A stretch of DNA of 25,152 nucleotides, taken from the NCBI GenBank assembly GCA_964538665.1, contig CAZIEB010000010.1, positions 1-25,152 on the forward strand, written 5' to 3'. Positions within the stretch are counted from its first letter, which is position 1; every line of letters begins with the position of its first letter. Below the pieces are notes generated by a model. The model saw nothing but the letters and a program-made list of their open reading frames with translations. It was not told the origin of the DNA and did no database searches. The position numbers were made by a program, and so were the translations under genes. Below, one piece after another: positions 7,051 to 14,495 of this stretch. Source of the DNA: JAPUDQ01 sp964538665 (GTDB lineage: Bacteria > Patescibacteriota > Saccharimonadia > Saccharimonadales > Saccharimonadaceae).

Positions 7051-8082
7051 TCAATCAGAAATTATCCCACCACCGAGAACCTCGTCCTTGCAATACACCA
7101 CGGCGGACTGCCCAGGGGCAATTGCCCGTTCGGCGTGTTCTAGCAAAACCTTGTCACCTTGCAGCGTTGCAGGGATTCGTTGGCCCCTGTGTCGCAGCCG
7201 AACTTCTAGTGCATCGTCCGTAGCTGGGTCTCTATCTATCCAATGAATAGCCCTCAGCCCAAATGACGGACGCCACATGGCAGTGTCGTTGAGGTTGCGA
7301 CTCACCACCACCGTGTTTGTTGCCATGTCCTTATCCACGACATAGTATGGCAATCCTCCGCCCAGCCCAAGCCCATGTCGCTGGCCAATCGTATAAAGCA
7401 AGGCTCCTTCGTGATATCCTATCGTCTCATGCGACTCTCTGTCGATTACCGGACCAGGTTTTGGGGACGTATATTGCATCAAAAATTCTTTTATCCCGAC
7501 AGACCCGACAAAACAAATGCCTTGAGAATCCTTTTTTTGGGCGGTAATTAGTTTTTTGCGTTGAGCAATCTCGCGAACTTCTGATTTGAGTAAATCACCA
7601 AGGGGAAACAATGTCCGTTTGAGAGCCTCGTGGGTCACTCGATAGAGAAAATATGTTTGATCTTTGGCCGTATCTTTGGCGGTAAATAATCTACCGTTTC
7701 TGGTGCGTGCGTAGTGCCCAGTCGCAATCATCTCAGCACCATCACGAAGTGCCGCTTCCATAAAAAGTTTGAATTTTATCTCTTGATTGCACATAATGTC
7801 TGGATTTGGCGTCCGACCAAGCGTGTATTCCTCGACCATATACCCCACCACGACATCACGGTATTGCTGCTCAAAATCATAGACTTTAAATGGAATATCG
7901 AGCTGCACTGCAATCCGTTTTGCGTCAGCCAAATCTTCGGCCCACGGACATTTCATGCCAGGAAGATCTTGTGTCCAATTTTTCATATACACACCGACAA
8001 CATCATGACCCGCTTCTAGCAGGAGCGCAGCGGTTACCGATGAATCCACGCCGCCACTAAGTCCGACATAGACTACCGCCAC
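7051..8082 (-). CDS. mnmA: tRNA-specific 2-thiouridylase MnmA
   Basis: Installs the 2-thio group on wobble uridine 34 of Lys, Glu and Gln tRNAs, using ATP to adenylate the base and a persulfide to deliver sulfur. 343 residues from GTG. The N-terminal PP-loop is GLSGGVDSSV (residues 7-16). The catalytic cysteines are C98 in TPNPDIMCNQEIKF and C190 in DSQGICFVG, and GLGGGLPYYVV lies in the C-terminal half. The GTG at 8082 is chosen because it puts the PP-loop at the usual distance from the N-terminus. It also overlaps the upstream stop by one base (TAGTG) and has a GGAGG 7 nt upstream. A longer frame opening at 8181 lacks homology in its first 30 residues. Third gene of the nifS-DUF218-mnmA unit, so the sulfur donor is co-transcribed. 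Confidence 0.95.
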   Translation of the reverse strand: MAVVYVGLSGGVDSSVTAALLLEAGHDVVGVYMKNWTQDLPGMKCPWAEDLADAKRIAVQLDIPFKVYDFEQQYRDVVVGYMVEEYTLGRTPNPDIMCNQEIKFKLFMEAALRDGAEMIATGHYARTRNGRLFTAKDTAKDQTYFLYRVTHEALKRTLFPLGDLLKSEVREIAQRKKLITAQKKDSQGICFVGSVGIKEFLMQYTSPKPGPVIDRESHETIGYHEGALLYTIGQRHGLGLGGGLPYYVVDKDMATNTVVVSRNLNDTAMWRPSFGLRAIHWIDRDPATDDALEVRLRHRGQRIPATLQGDKVLLEHAERAIAPGQSAVVYCKDEVLGGGIISD

Positions 8083-8681
8083 TACGAAGCCTCCGGGTAG
8101 ATATAGCGAATCGCAATTTTGACCAACTCGCTCCCAGCCAGCCACCAACCTCGCGGCGTGAGCCACCAATACCACGACCATTGGCGATCTTCAGCAACGG
8201 GGCTGTTGAGCACCTGGACTTGATCATTGGTATAGCGATTGAACTCTAGATAGGCACGACGTTGGTGATATGCAGACGTGACGAGGATAATTCGATTCAT
8301 ATTGTTTCGGCTGAAGTATTCGCTCGTGTTGGCCGCATTTTCTGAAGTAGTACGAGAATATTCCTCAATCGCAATCTGTCCATCACTGACCCCAAGCCGC
8401 ATTGCCTGTAACCGCATCGCCTGAGCATTTGAGAGGCCTGTCTGATCTGCGGCGGCACCCGAAAACACCAGCCTATTGCCCCACCCCTGCATAAACAAAT
8501 CCACCCCATGCGCAACTCGAGCATTGGTATCGCCGCCACTGACAACAACAATTGCGTCTGCAGGAGCACAGGTACCCGGAGACGGCATCTCGCAGCGCGA
8601 TAAATCATTCGGCGTAAGATACCAGGTGATGGCAACAACGACAGATACAAACACAATAAGAACGGCAATTGCTAGTTTCAT
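8082..8681 (-). CDS. DUF218 (YdcF/SanA/ElyC-like) membrane protein
   Basis: 199 residues. An N-terminal membrane helix (about 3-22) is followed by a DUF218 alpha/beta domain. The family motifs are PADAIVVVSGGDTNARVAHGV, RTTSENAANTSEYF and ILVTSAYHQRRAYLEF. Biochemical roles are poorly defined in this family. Members such as ElyC and SanA act in envelope integrity and undecaprenyl-phosphate or peptidoglycan metabolism in E. coli; applying this here is inference. Cysteines in SRCEM and GTCAP just after the helix could form a disulfide outside the membrane. The ATG overlaps the nifS stop (ATGA) and the stop overlaps the mnmA GTG (TAGTG). It is therefore translationally coupled on both sides to two sulfur-transfer genes, with no obvious functional link. 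Confidence 0.85.
   Translation of the reverse strand: MKLAIAVLIVFVSVVVAITWYLTPNDLSRCEMPSPGTCAPADAIVVVSGGDTNARVAHGVDLFMQGWGNRLVFSGAAADQTGLSNAQAMRLQAMRLGVSDGQIAIEEYSRTTSENAANTSEYFSRNNMNRIILVTSAYHQRRAYLEFNRYTNDQVQVLNSPVAEDRQWSWYWWLTPRGWWLAGSELVKIAIRYIYPEAS
8090..8094 (-). promoter_or_regulatory. Shine-Dalgarno of mnmA (decides the start)
   Basis: GGAGG on the minus strand, 7 nt upstream of the GTG at 8082 and inside the end of the DUF218 gene. It is the clearest ribosome binding site in the window and supports the GTG start. Confidence 0.75.
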
Positions 8682-9835
8682 CGCATGTGTTCTTTTTTTA
8701 GTACATTTACTATTCGATCTGCGACTTCAGCAATATCCTCCTCTGTCGTTGTACGGCCGAGACTAAACCGTAGACTTCCGTCTATGGATTCGTCAGACAT
8801 CCCGACGGCCTTCAGCACATGAGAACGAGCTCCCCGCTGTGCGGCGCAGGCCGAACCCGTCGCAGCCATGACACCGTGCTCATCGAGCGCCAGCACTGCT
8901 CGTTCGCCATCCAACCCTTCTAGAGACATATGCAGTATATGCGGTGCTCGTCGCTTGGGATGCCCATTGATGACAATTGCAGGAATCTCTGCATGCAAAC
9001 GCCGTTGCAAATCATCCCGCAAGCTCGCAAGACGAGCTGCTTCAGCCTTGCGCTCATCGTGCGCGAGAGTCATCGCCATCGCACAGCCAATTGCTCCAGC
9101 GACATTCTCGCTTCCGCTGCGTAAACCACTTTCTTGCCCGCCGCCATAGATGAGCGGTGCAAGCTGGATAGTCGGGCGACTCCACAACACACCGACTTGT
9201 TTTGGACCATAACATTTGGCAGCATTGAGCGTCATCATGTCTACTCCGAGGCGACTGACAGCACAATCCACTACGCCAAATGCCTGAGATGCATCGGTGT
9301 GCAAAAAGAGTGGCCAAGTACTCCCGGATCGCAGTCGCTTTTGACGCTCGTCATGGACCACCGCTGCAATGTCACGGAGGGGTTGGACCGTACCGAGCTC
9401 ATTGTTGATATAACCAATACTTACCAGCACCGTATCTTCACGTATAGATCGGCGAACCGCCTCGGCGGTGATAAGTCCGCTCAATTCTACTTCTATCGCA
9501 TCACAGTCGAATTGCTGCGCAGTATCGAGTACCGCCTGGTGCTCTATGCCAGCCACTGCGACACGACCACCGTACGTTGTCATCACACCCCGAATCGCGA
9601 GATTGCAGGATTCAGTCGCACCAGCAGTCATAATAATTTCGTGCTGTTTAACTCCGATCGTCTTGGCAATACTGTGGCGCGCATCCTCATACTCATGGCG
9701 AACACGACGTGAAGCCTGATAGAGCGCCGAGGGATTATAAAAGTCACTCAGCAAATACGGCTCCATGGCAGCAAAAACTCTCCGGTCAAGCGGAGTTGCT
9801 GCTGCAAAATCTAAATAAATGGGCCGTAGGCTCAT
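8678..9835 (-). CDS. Cysteine desulfurase (NifS/IscS family)
   Basis: PLP enzyme that takes sulfur from cysteine as an enzyme-bound persulfide. 385 residues of aminotransferase class V. Visible residues are FAAATP near the N-terminus, TAGATESCNLA (phosphate binding), H99 in GIEHQAVLDT (stacks on PLP), D181 in HTDASQAFG, the PLP lysine K207 in NAAKCYGPKQVG, and the catalytic cysteine C330 in ATGSACAAQRGARSHVL. The usual motif around the lysine is SxHKxxGPKG; here the preceding His is replaced by Ala. It leads an operon with a DUF218 gene and mnmA, so its likely main client is tRNA thiolation; no iscU/sufU is in view. The start ATG lies 7 nt after an extended -10. No gene symbol is given because NifS, IscS and SufS cannot be separated safely. 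Confidence 0.93.
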   Translation of the reverse strand: MSLRPIYLDFAAATPLDRRVFAAMEPYLLSDFYNPSALYQASRRVRHEYEDARHSIAKTIGVKQHEIIMTAGATESCNLAIRGVMTTYGGRVAVAGIEHQAVLDTAQQFDCDAIEVELSGLITAEAVRRSIREDTVLVSIGYINNELGTVQPLRDIAAVVHDERQKRLRSGSTWPLFLHTDASQAFGVVDCAVSRLGVDMMTLNAAKCYGPKQVGVLWSRPTIQLAPLIYGGGQESGLRSGSENVAGAIGCAMAMTLAHDERKAEAARLASLRDDLQRRLHAEIPAIVINGHPKRRAPHILHMSLEGLDGERAVLALDEHGVMAATGSACAAQRGARSHVLKAVGMSDESIDGSLRFSLGRTTTEEDIAEVADRIVNVLKKEHMR

Positions 9836-9840
9836 ACAAT

Positions 9841-10278
9841 CTATTGTATCAGAGGTGCTGAGCTGCGCGCATGCTGCAGCGACTGGCCAGTATAAGGGTC
9901 GTATCTGTAGATCGAGCGAGCCACCTGTTCGTAATACAGCCGTACAGCCAAGCTAAAGTTCTTGAGCTCTTCACCATCGATATACTGGTACTGTCCACCG
10001 TCTTTAACTTTGAGAATGCCCCGCTGATGTACCTCGTAGCGTACGGTTCGACTGACAGTCTTTTTTTGTTCATCCTGCCACTCTTCGTACCACACCCATG
10101 TATACTCATCGAGACAAAAAAACTCGCGCTTGTGGCCTTTTGGAATTGGTCCAAAAAGATGTCGGCCGATTTCTGACTCATATTCGATAAGTTCACGCTC
10201 CGTGACAGGCTTAGATTTCCATTGGATATCCTGCGACGAACCAGTAAAGAGCTGCATGATATTGGCTAGTATATTCAT
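9841..10278 (-). CDS. Conserved hypothetical protein, 145 aa
   Basis: 145-residue soluble protein with no signal peptide or membrane helix. It contains a central block (GRHLFGPIPKGHKREFFCLD, then TWVWYEEW) followed by predicted strands (TVRYEVHQRGILKV) and a helix with Tyr and Arg (LAVRLYYEQVARSIYRYDP). I recall similar proteins in Saccharibacteria genomes, without a function. The aromatic-rich pattern suggests a small folded binding domain. It follows the 118-aa unknown gene by 7 nt and is probably the last gene of the metG-tatD unit. Its stop overlaps the promoter of the cysteine desulfurase. Confidence 0.78.
   Translation of the reverse strand: MNILANIMQLFTGSSQDIQWKSKPVTERELIEYESEIGRHLFGPIPKGHKREFFCLDEYTWVWYEEWQDEQKKTVSRTVRYEVHQRGILKVKDGGQYQYIDGEELKNFSLAVRLYYEQVARSIYRYDPYTGQSLQHARSSAPLIQ
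9843..9851 (-). promoter_or_regulatory. Cysteine desulfurase operon promoter, overlapping the upstream stop
   Basis: TGATACAAT on the minus strand: extended -10 with TACAAT at 9843-9848, 7 nt before the ATG at 9835. The TAG stop of the upstream 145-aa gene (9841-9843) shares the last T of the -10. No convincing -35. Confidence 0.68.
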
Positions 10279-10285
10279 CGCATTC

Positions 10286-10642
10286 TCACTTTGTTGTTCG
10301 TAATGATTCTGACTGTTTCGGATCTATCATGAAATGCCGCCGAAACTCTTTCAAATTGCGCCCTGCTGCACTCACAAACGCTAGCTCGTCATAGACGTTA
10401 ATTTCGTGCTTATTTGGGGCTGAAGTCGCCAATTGCTCGGCATCTATTCGTGCTACGCTTGCGTCACTATCGCGAGATGTATCCCATTCGGTTTCGTCTT
10501 CTTCTAAATTCCAGCGTTCGGATGATTCGCCAGTATTTTGCGTAAGAATTTCGCCATTCCGATAGTCCGCTTCTTGCGGGAAACGCGAATCAAGGTCCGA
10601 TGATGTAGGTAATGGGGCGTTAGCCACAAGCACAATCTCCAC
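10286..10642 (-). CDS. Hypothetical acidic protein, 118 aa, GTG start
   Basis: 118 residues, family not recognised. The first half is acidic and probably disordered (SRFPQEADYRNGEIL and SERWNLEEDETEWDTSRDSD). The second half has a short region that could fold (INVYDELAFVSAAGRN, then LKEFRRHFMIDP). There is no ATG in a suitable place; GTG codons occur at 10642, 10633 and 10627, and the first is used here with low certainty. No Shine-Dalgarno is visible, and the 35 bases before it (after the tatD stop) are AT-rich. It lies between tatD and the 145-aa gene with short spacings, so co-transcription is likely, possibly as a pair with the 145-aa protein. Confidence 0.6.
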   Translation of the reverse strand: MEIVLVANAPLPTSSDLDSRFPQEADYRNGEILTQNTGESSERWNLEEDETEWDTSRDSDASVARIDAEQLATSAPNKHEINVYDELAFVSAAGRNLKEFRRHFMIDPKQSESLRTTK

Positions 10643-10677
10643 AAATAGAAAAAATTAGTTGATGTATGTTGTGGTGT

Positions 10678-11433
10678 TTATATTGAAAAAAGTTGTGTCG
10701 CGTTCTGCTCTGTTGCTCGCGAGAGCTCCTCGAGATTGATAGACTGGAGATTCGCAATATGATGAGCAACATGCGTAACGAACGCTGGCTCATTGACCTT
10801 ACCACGATATGGGACAGGTGTCAAGAAAGGCGCATCTGTTTCGAGCAGCAGCGACCCCAGTGGAATCTCACGATAGACATCTTGTCGATCCTTTGCAAAT
10901 GTTGCGATACCATTGACGCCGATATATAGCCCTCTCGACACTGCCTGCTCCATGTGTGCCACAGTATCCGTAAAACTATGTACAACACCTCTCAGGCCTT
11001 TGTATTGGTCAAAGATTGGCCAGAAGTCGCCGAACGCTTCGCGAACATGAAAAATAATTGGCAAATCGTAATTCTTAGCAAGTTCTATCTGCGCATGGAG
11101 GAGGTTTATTTGCATCTCACGGGGTGAATTATCATAAAAATAATCCAATCCTATTTCACCGATGGCAACTATCTTGTCGGCGCGATTGCGAAGTATGTCA
11201 TCCAGTGATTTCACACCATCAAGCCCTGTCTTGGCGTCATGGGGATGTAGTCCAAGAGACGCCCAGGCCGCATCGTGGCTCTGTGCAAATGTCACGGCTT
11301 CCTGTGAACTCACATCATCTGTGCCGACCACAATCATCCGAGCCACGCCAGCAGACAATGCCCGGCTATACGCTGCTTGGCCATCTTCATAGCTTGATTC
11401 ATGGATATGGCAATGTGTATCGGTAAACGTCAT
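10678..11433 (-). CDS. tatD: TatD family metal-dependent hydrolase (DNase)
   Basis: 251-residue TIM-barrel metallohydrolase of the TatD/YcfH family; characterised members are 3'-5' exonucleases or deoxyribonucleases. Metal ligands are visible: H7 and H9 in TDTHCHIH, E93 in AIGEIGLDYFYD, H129 in PIIFHVREAF, H152 in GVVHSFTD and D200 in LLETDAPFLTPVPYRGK. Length is typical. The ATG is only 3 nt after the metG stop, so it is co-transcribed with metG, a pairing conserved across Firmicutes, Actinobacteria and others. The stop (TAA at 10678) is followed by an AT-rich 35-bp gap. Confidence 0.95.
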   Translation of the reverse strand: MTFTDTHCHIHESSYEDGQAAYSRALSAGVARMIVVGTDDVSSQEAVTFAQSHDAAWASLGLHPHDAKTGLDGVKSLDDILRNRADKIVAIGEIGLDYFYDNSPREMQINLLHAQIELAKNYDLPIIFHVREAFGDFWPIFDQYKGLRGVVHSFTDTVAHMEQAVSRGLYIGVNGIATFAKDRQDVYREIPLGSLLLETDAPFLTPVPYRGKVNEPAFVTHVAHHIANLQSINLEELSRATEQNATQLFSI

Positions 11434-11436
11434 AAA

Positions 11437-12918
11437 CTACACTTTGGCGTGAGGATCGGTCGTATGCACGTATATTTTTGGGAAAAGAACGCCTTCGTAG
11501 GGAGTGATGACGCCTTGTGAGAATATTTTGTGGATTGCGGCGGCTGTTGATGGCAAAAATGGCGTCAGCAAATCAGCGATTTGCTCGAGAGTGCCGGCCG
11601 CGTGTTGCAAGATTTCTTCAAGGTGCTGCGCGGCATCGGGATCGGTATCTTTGGTTTTGGCAACCTCCCAAGGTTTGACCTCTTCGAGGTATTGATTGAG
11701 TGCACGAACCATCACCCACACCTCATCCATAGCCTTATGGAACTCAAAGTTCCTCATCGCTTCGTGATACGCGCCGCTATCGTGATCCGTCCTCTCTTTG
11801 TCGCCGATAACGCCGGCCTGGTAACGATTTACCATCGCCACAACACGTTGTACCAAATTACCGAGCTCGTTGCTCAGTTCATTGTTGTAAGCATTTTCAA
11901 ATTTTTCCCATGTAAAATCACCATCATCAAGCGTCGGAATATGGCGCGAAAAATAATACCTAAACGCATCCAGCCCATACGTCGTGATCACTTCTGCTGG
12001 ATCAACAACATTGCCAAGCGACTTGCTCATCTTGGTACCGCCAACGTCGATGAACCCATGTGCGAGCAGTTTTTTGGGCAGCGGCAACTCAAGCGCGAGC
12101 AGCATTGCGGGCCATATGGCCGCATGAAACCGCAAGATATCTTTGCCAACTACCTGTACATCCGCTGGCCAGTACTCTTTCCATGATTCATCATCTGGGT
12201 AGCCTAGGACGGTGATATAGTTGCTCAGCGCATCGACCCACACATACATCACTTGGCTGTCATCACCAGGAATCGGCACGCCCCACGATAAATTCTTTTT
12301 GGGTCGAGAGATACTGATATCCTCCAATCCCGACTCGAGTAGACTCAACAGCTCATTTTTGCGAAATGACGGGATGATATCAAACTTGTGCCCCTCTATC
12401 GCATCGCGAATCTTGTCAGTAAATGCGCTGAGTTTGAAATAATAGTTTTCTTCGCTAAGGTGTTCGTACGGACGACCGTGATCTGGGCAGTTGCCGTTGG
12501 TTTCCTGCATCTCTTTGTCGGTCACGAACCGCTCACAGCCGACACAGTACCAGCCCGTATATGTTCCTTTGTAGATATATGGCTGAAGTTTTTGCCAAAT
12601 ATATTGGACGGATTGAATGTGATGCGGATCGGTGGTACGGACAAAGTCAGTATGGCTTGTCTGAAGCGCTGCAAGCAAAGAACGAAAATCGTCAATAATT
12701 TCGTCAACATAGGCCTGTGGCTCTTTGCCTAATTCCTTGGCTTTGGCGGCTATTTTGTTGCCATGCTCATCTGTCCCAACCTGAAAACGAACGTCTCGGC
12801 CGTTGAAACGATGATACCGCGCCCAGATATCGGCAATTATATAATCAAGTGTCGTACCAATATGTGGTTTGGCGTTGACATACGGAATAGCGGTCGTAAT
12901 GTATAGTTTTTTGCTCAT
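11437..12918 (-). CDS. metG: Methionine--tRNA ligase, short form
   Basis: Charges initiator and elongator tRNA-Met. 493 residues. Class I signatures are HIGT at residues 19-22 and KMSKS at 296-300. The connective peptide holds one zinc-knuckle-like set: C125, C128, C144 and H147 (CVGC, then CPDH). TGWYCVGCERF and the WGVPIPGD region are as in bacterial MetRS. The C-terminal tRNA-binding (Trbp111-like) domain of the 550-680 aa forms is absent, as in several short bacterial MetRS. The start ATG lies 7 nt after an extended -10. It leads the unit with tatD and two unknown genes. Confidence 0.95.
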   Translation of the reverse strand: MSKKLYITTAIPYVNAKPHIGTTLDYIIADIWARYHRFNGRDVRFQVGTDEHGNKIAAKAKELGKEPQAYVDEIIDDFRSLLAALQTSHTDFVRTTDPHHIQSVQYIWQKLQPYIYKGTYTGWYCVGCERFVTDKEMQETNGNCPDHGRPYEHLSEENYYFKLSAFTDKIRDAIEGHKFDIIPSFRKNELLSLLESGLEDISISRPKKNLSWGVPIPGDDSQVMYVWVDALSNYITVLGYPDDESWKEYWPADVQVVGKDILRFHAAIWPAMLLALELPLPKKLLAHGFIDVGGTKMSKSLGNVVDPAEVITTYGLDAFRYYFSRHIPTLDDGDFTWEKFENAYNNELSNELGNLVQRVVAMVNRYQAGVIGDKERTDHDSGAYHEAMRNFEFHKAMDEVWVMVRALNQYLEEVKPWEVAKTKDTDPDAAQHLEEILQHAAGTLEQIADLLTPFLPSTAAAIHKIFSQGVITPYEGVLFPKIYVHTTDPHAKV

Positions 12919-12925
12919 TATGACT

Positions 12926-12934
12926 ATTGTAACA
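12926..12934 (-). promoter_or_regulatory. metG promoter, extended -10, near-leaderless
   Basis: TGTTACAAT on the minus strand: -10 TACAAT at 12926-12931 with upstream TG, 7 nt before the ATG at 12918. It lies in the 18-bp gap after the pgeF-like stop (12937-12939). No clear -35. Confidence 0.7.
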
Positions 12935-12936
12935 GA

Positions 12937-13686
12937 TTAACCCTCGAGCATTGCAGCCACCATCATGCGGCCTTGACGCTCAGGTCGGACGCCTTCGGTT
13001 GCTGCACGGTGAGAAAAATACCGCGTGTCAGTATAGGTGTCGATTGGGCTAACGTAAATATTGGCCTGCGGCACGCCGAGACGTTCAAAGCAGTTTCTGT
13101 TGTACCCAGGGATATTAATGTGAATTTTGCCGTCCGCCTCAGGCTTGGCATACCCCTGCCACTTGTCGGGATGTGGTGGTTCAAAATACTCGAGTGCGTT
13201 GTTCTCGGCTTGAATGCTCGGGCTCATCCAGATATGCCAGTTTCGTGGATCAGATCCCACTTCGTCAGCGACGCGAATTGCGAACTCCTCGATAAGCCCC
13301 GCTACACTGCTGTGACGACCGAGGTGAAGTACACCAAGCATCATCGCAATCGGATCATATACTATCGTCGCGACACAGTCCGCGACCGGCAGGGTAATTA
13401 CTTTTTTAGGAATAGTCGTAAACAATGCATCACTCTTGATAGCGCCTGAGGATTGGCTGTCAACGCGTTCGATGTGAACGTACGTATTTTCTGGAAGATA
13501 CGTCACAAACACACGCGCCCTATCCGTCGGCGTAAACCCGTATTTGACGAGAAAGTCTTCAGTCTGCTGTATGTGAACTGGTAGAGCGGGCGCACCTGCA
13601 CCGGCTGCAATTGTTCCATCTTCTACACTCGAGAACGCCACACGAACCCCTCGAGGCAGTGTCGTGACGGGTTTGTAGGTTTTCAT
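12937..13686 (-). CDS. PgeF/YfiH-like laccase-domain protein, divergent
   Basis: 249 residues of the Cu-oxidase_4 (DUF152) fold. Characterised members act on purine nucleosides (phosphorylase/deaminase) or, as PgeF/YfiH, hydrolyse a wrong amino acid from peptidoglycan precursors. The three zinc/active-site positions can be placed at H71 (VHIERV, matching the QVHxxxV pattern), C104 (PVADCVATIVYDP) and H121 (GVLHLGRH). The usual HAGWR sequence is changed to HLGRH. The TDTRYFSHRAATEGVRPERQGRMM ending matches the FFSxRRDGxTGRmA end of the family. It is probably a monocistronic gene with its own -10, between rsmA and metG. The function assigned is the family's; the substrate is not decided by sequence. 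Confidence 0.85.
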   Translation of the reverse strand: MKTYKPVTTLPRGVRVAFSSVEDGTIAAGAGAPALPVHIQQTEDFLVKYGFTPTDRARVFVTYLPENTYVHIERVDSQSSGAIKSDALFTTIPKKVITLPVADCVATIVYDPIAMMLGVLHLGRHSSVAGLIEEFAIRVADEVGSDPRNWHIWMSPSIQAENNALEYFEPPHPDKWQGYAKPEADGKIHINIPGYNRNCFERLGVPQANIYVSPIDTYTDTRYFSHRAATEGVRPERQGRMMVAAMLEG

Positions 13687-13694
13687 ATCTTTAC

Positions 13695-13703
13695 ACTATA
13701 CCA
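13695..13703 (-). promoter_or_regulatory. Promoter of the PgeF-like gene, overlapping the rsmA stop codon
   Basis: TGGTATAGT on the minus strand: extended -10 with TATAGT at 13695-13700, 8 nt before the ATG at 13686. The rsmA stop TAG (13696-13698) lies wholly inside the -10 hexamer. Confidence 0.68.
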
Positions 13704-14493
13704 AATGCTCGGTGTACAATGCGTGCAATTTTGCCCACTGCTCGATTGATAATTCTTGGGCGCGTGACTCCAGTGAGATTCCGGCACGAGTCAGCATGGT
13801 TTCGGCTTCAGGTTTTGATATTGCGAGGCCACCAGCAAGAGAGCTCCGCAGTTTTTTTCGACGCGCGCTAAACCCCGCTTTGACGAGACGAAAGAATGTT
13901 TTTTGTTGGACGGGAGGCACAAGCGGTGTAGTGCGGCGTGTCAGGATGACCACTTGACTGTCGACTTTTGGTGGAGGAGTAAATGCATCACGCCCAACTA
14001 CGGGCCCCAGTGTGACATCATGAAACACCTGCGCCGACAATGACAACAAACTCATCTCACCTGCACGTGCCGCGAGTCGCTCCGCAACTTCTTTTTGGAC
14101 CAAAAGCACTGCGACGAGTGGCCTGTGTGGCCCTTCAGAGACCTTGCGAACGATTTTGTTGGTTATGTAGTATGGAATATTGCCGACCACAATATAGTCG
14201 TCCGGCAGGCCTGAAACGTCATATGATAGGATGTCTTGATTGATAACTGTGAGATTTTTGCCCGGAAACTGTGCGGGAAGTTTACGCGCTAGCTCTGCGT
14301 CAAACTCTACTGCAATCACTTGCTGCGCTCGTTGGAGAAGCACACTTGTCATTGTTCCCAGCCCCGGCCCTATCTCCAGTACCGTCGATGTCTTCAAAGA
14401 TACTCCTGGCAAGGCGTGATCGGCACAATCAACAATCGCCTCAAGCGTGAGGCGATCTTTTAGCCAGTGCTGACCGAGTGATTTATTGGGCAT
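13696..14493 (-). CDS. rsmA: 16S rRNA dimethyladenosine transferase RsmA (KsgA)
   Basis: Dimethylates the two adjacent adenosines in the 3' terminal hairpin of 16S rRNA (A1518/A1519 in E. coli). 265 residues from the ATG at 14493. It shows KSLGQHWL at the N-terminus, the SAM-binding motif VLEIGPGLGTMTS (38-50), the acidic end of strand 2 (AVEFD), the catalytic NIPY (105-108, usually NLPY), and a basic C-terminal segment FSARRKKLRSSL. The open frame extends upstream to 14577, but those 28 residues run into the end of the RpfB-like gene and match nothing in the family. The chosen ATG begins 2 nt after the upstream stop. Proximity to an RpfB-like gene is shared with Actinobacteria and, as yabE-ksgA, Bacillus. 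Confidence 0.95.
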   Translation of the reverse strand: MPNKSLGQHWLKDRLTLEAIVDCADHALPGVSLKTSTVLEIGPGLGTMTSVLLQRAQQVIAVEFDAELARKLPAQFPGKNLTVINQDILSYDVSGLPDDYIVVGNIPYYITNKIVRKVSEGPHRPLVAVLLVQKEVAERLAARAGEMSLLSLSAQVFHDVTLGPVVGRDAFTPPPKVDSQVVILTRRTTPLVPPVQQKTFFRLVKAGFSARRKKLRSSLAGGLAISKPEAETMLTRAGISLESRAQELSIEQWAKLHALYTEHLV

Positions 14494-14495
14494 AT

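Noticed and set aside
8083..8181. Longer N-terminus for MnmA starting at 8181
   Set aside because: The extra 33 residues overlap the DUF218 gene, match nothing in the family and lack a ribosome binding site, whereas the GTG at 8082 has GGAGG 7 nt upstream and puts the PP-loop in its normal place.
9134..9712. Long plus-strand open frames such as 9134-9712, 1534-2190 and 11581-12186
   Set aside because: They lie fully opposite well-supported genes, show no recognisable domains, and mirror the codon pattern of the minus-strand genes.
10639..10674. Inverted repeat (CCACAA and TTGTGG) around the GTG start of the 118-aa gene
   Set aside because: Only 6 bp of stem with a 24-nt loop in AT-rich sequence. 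Such a pair is expected by chance and would be unstable.
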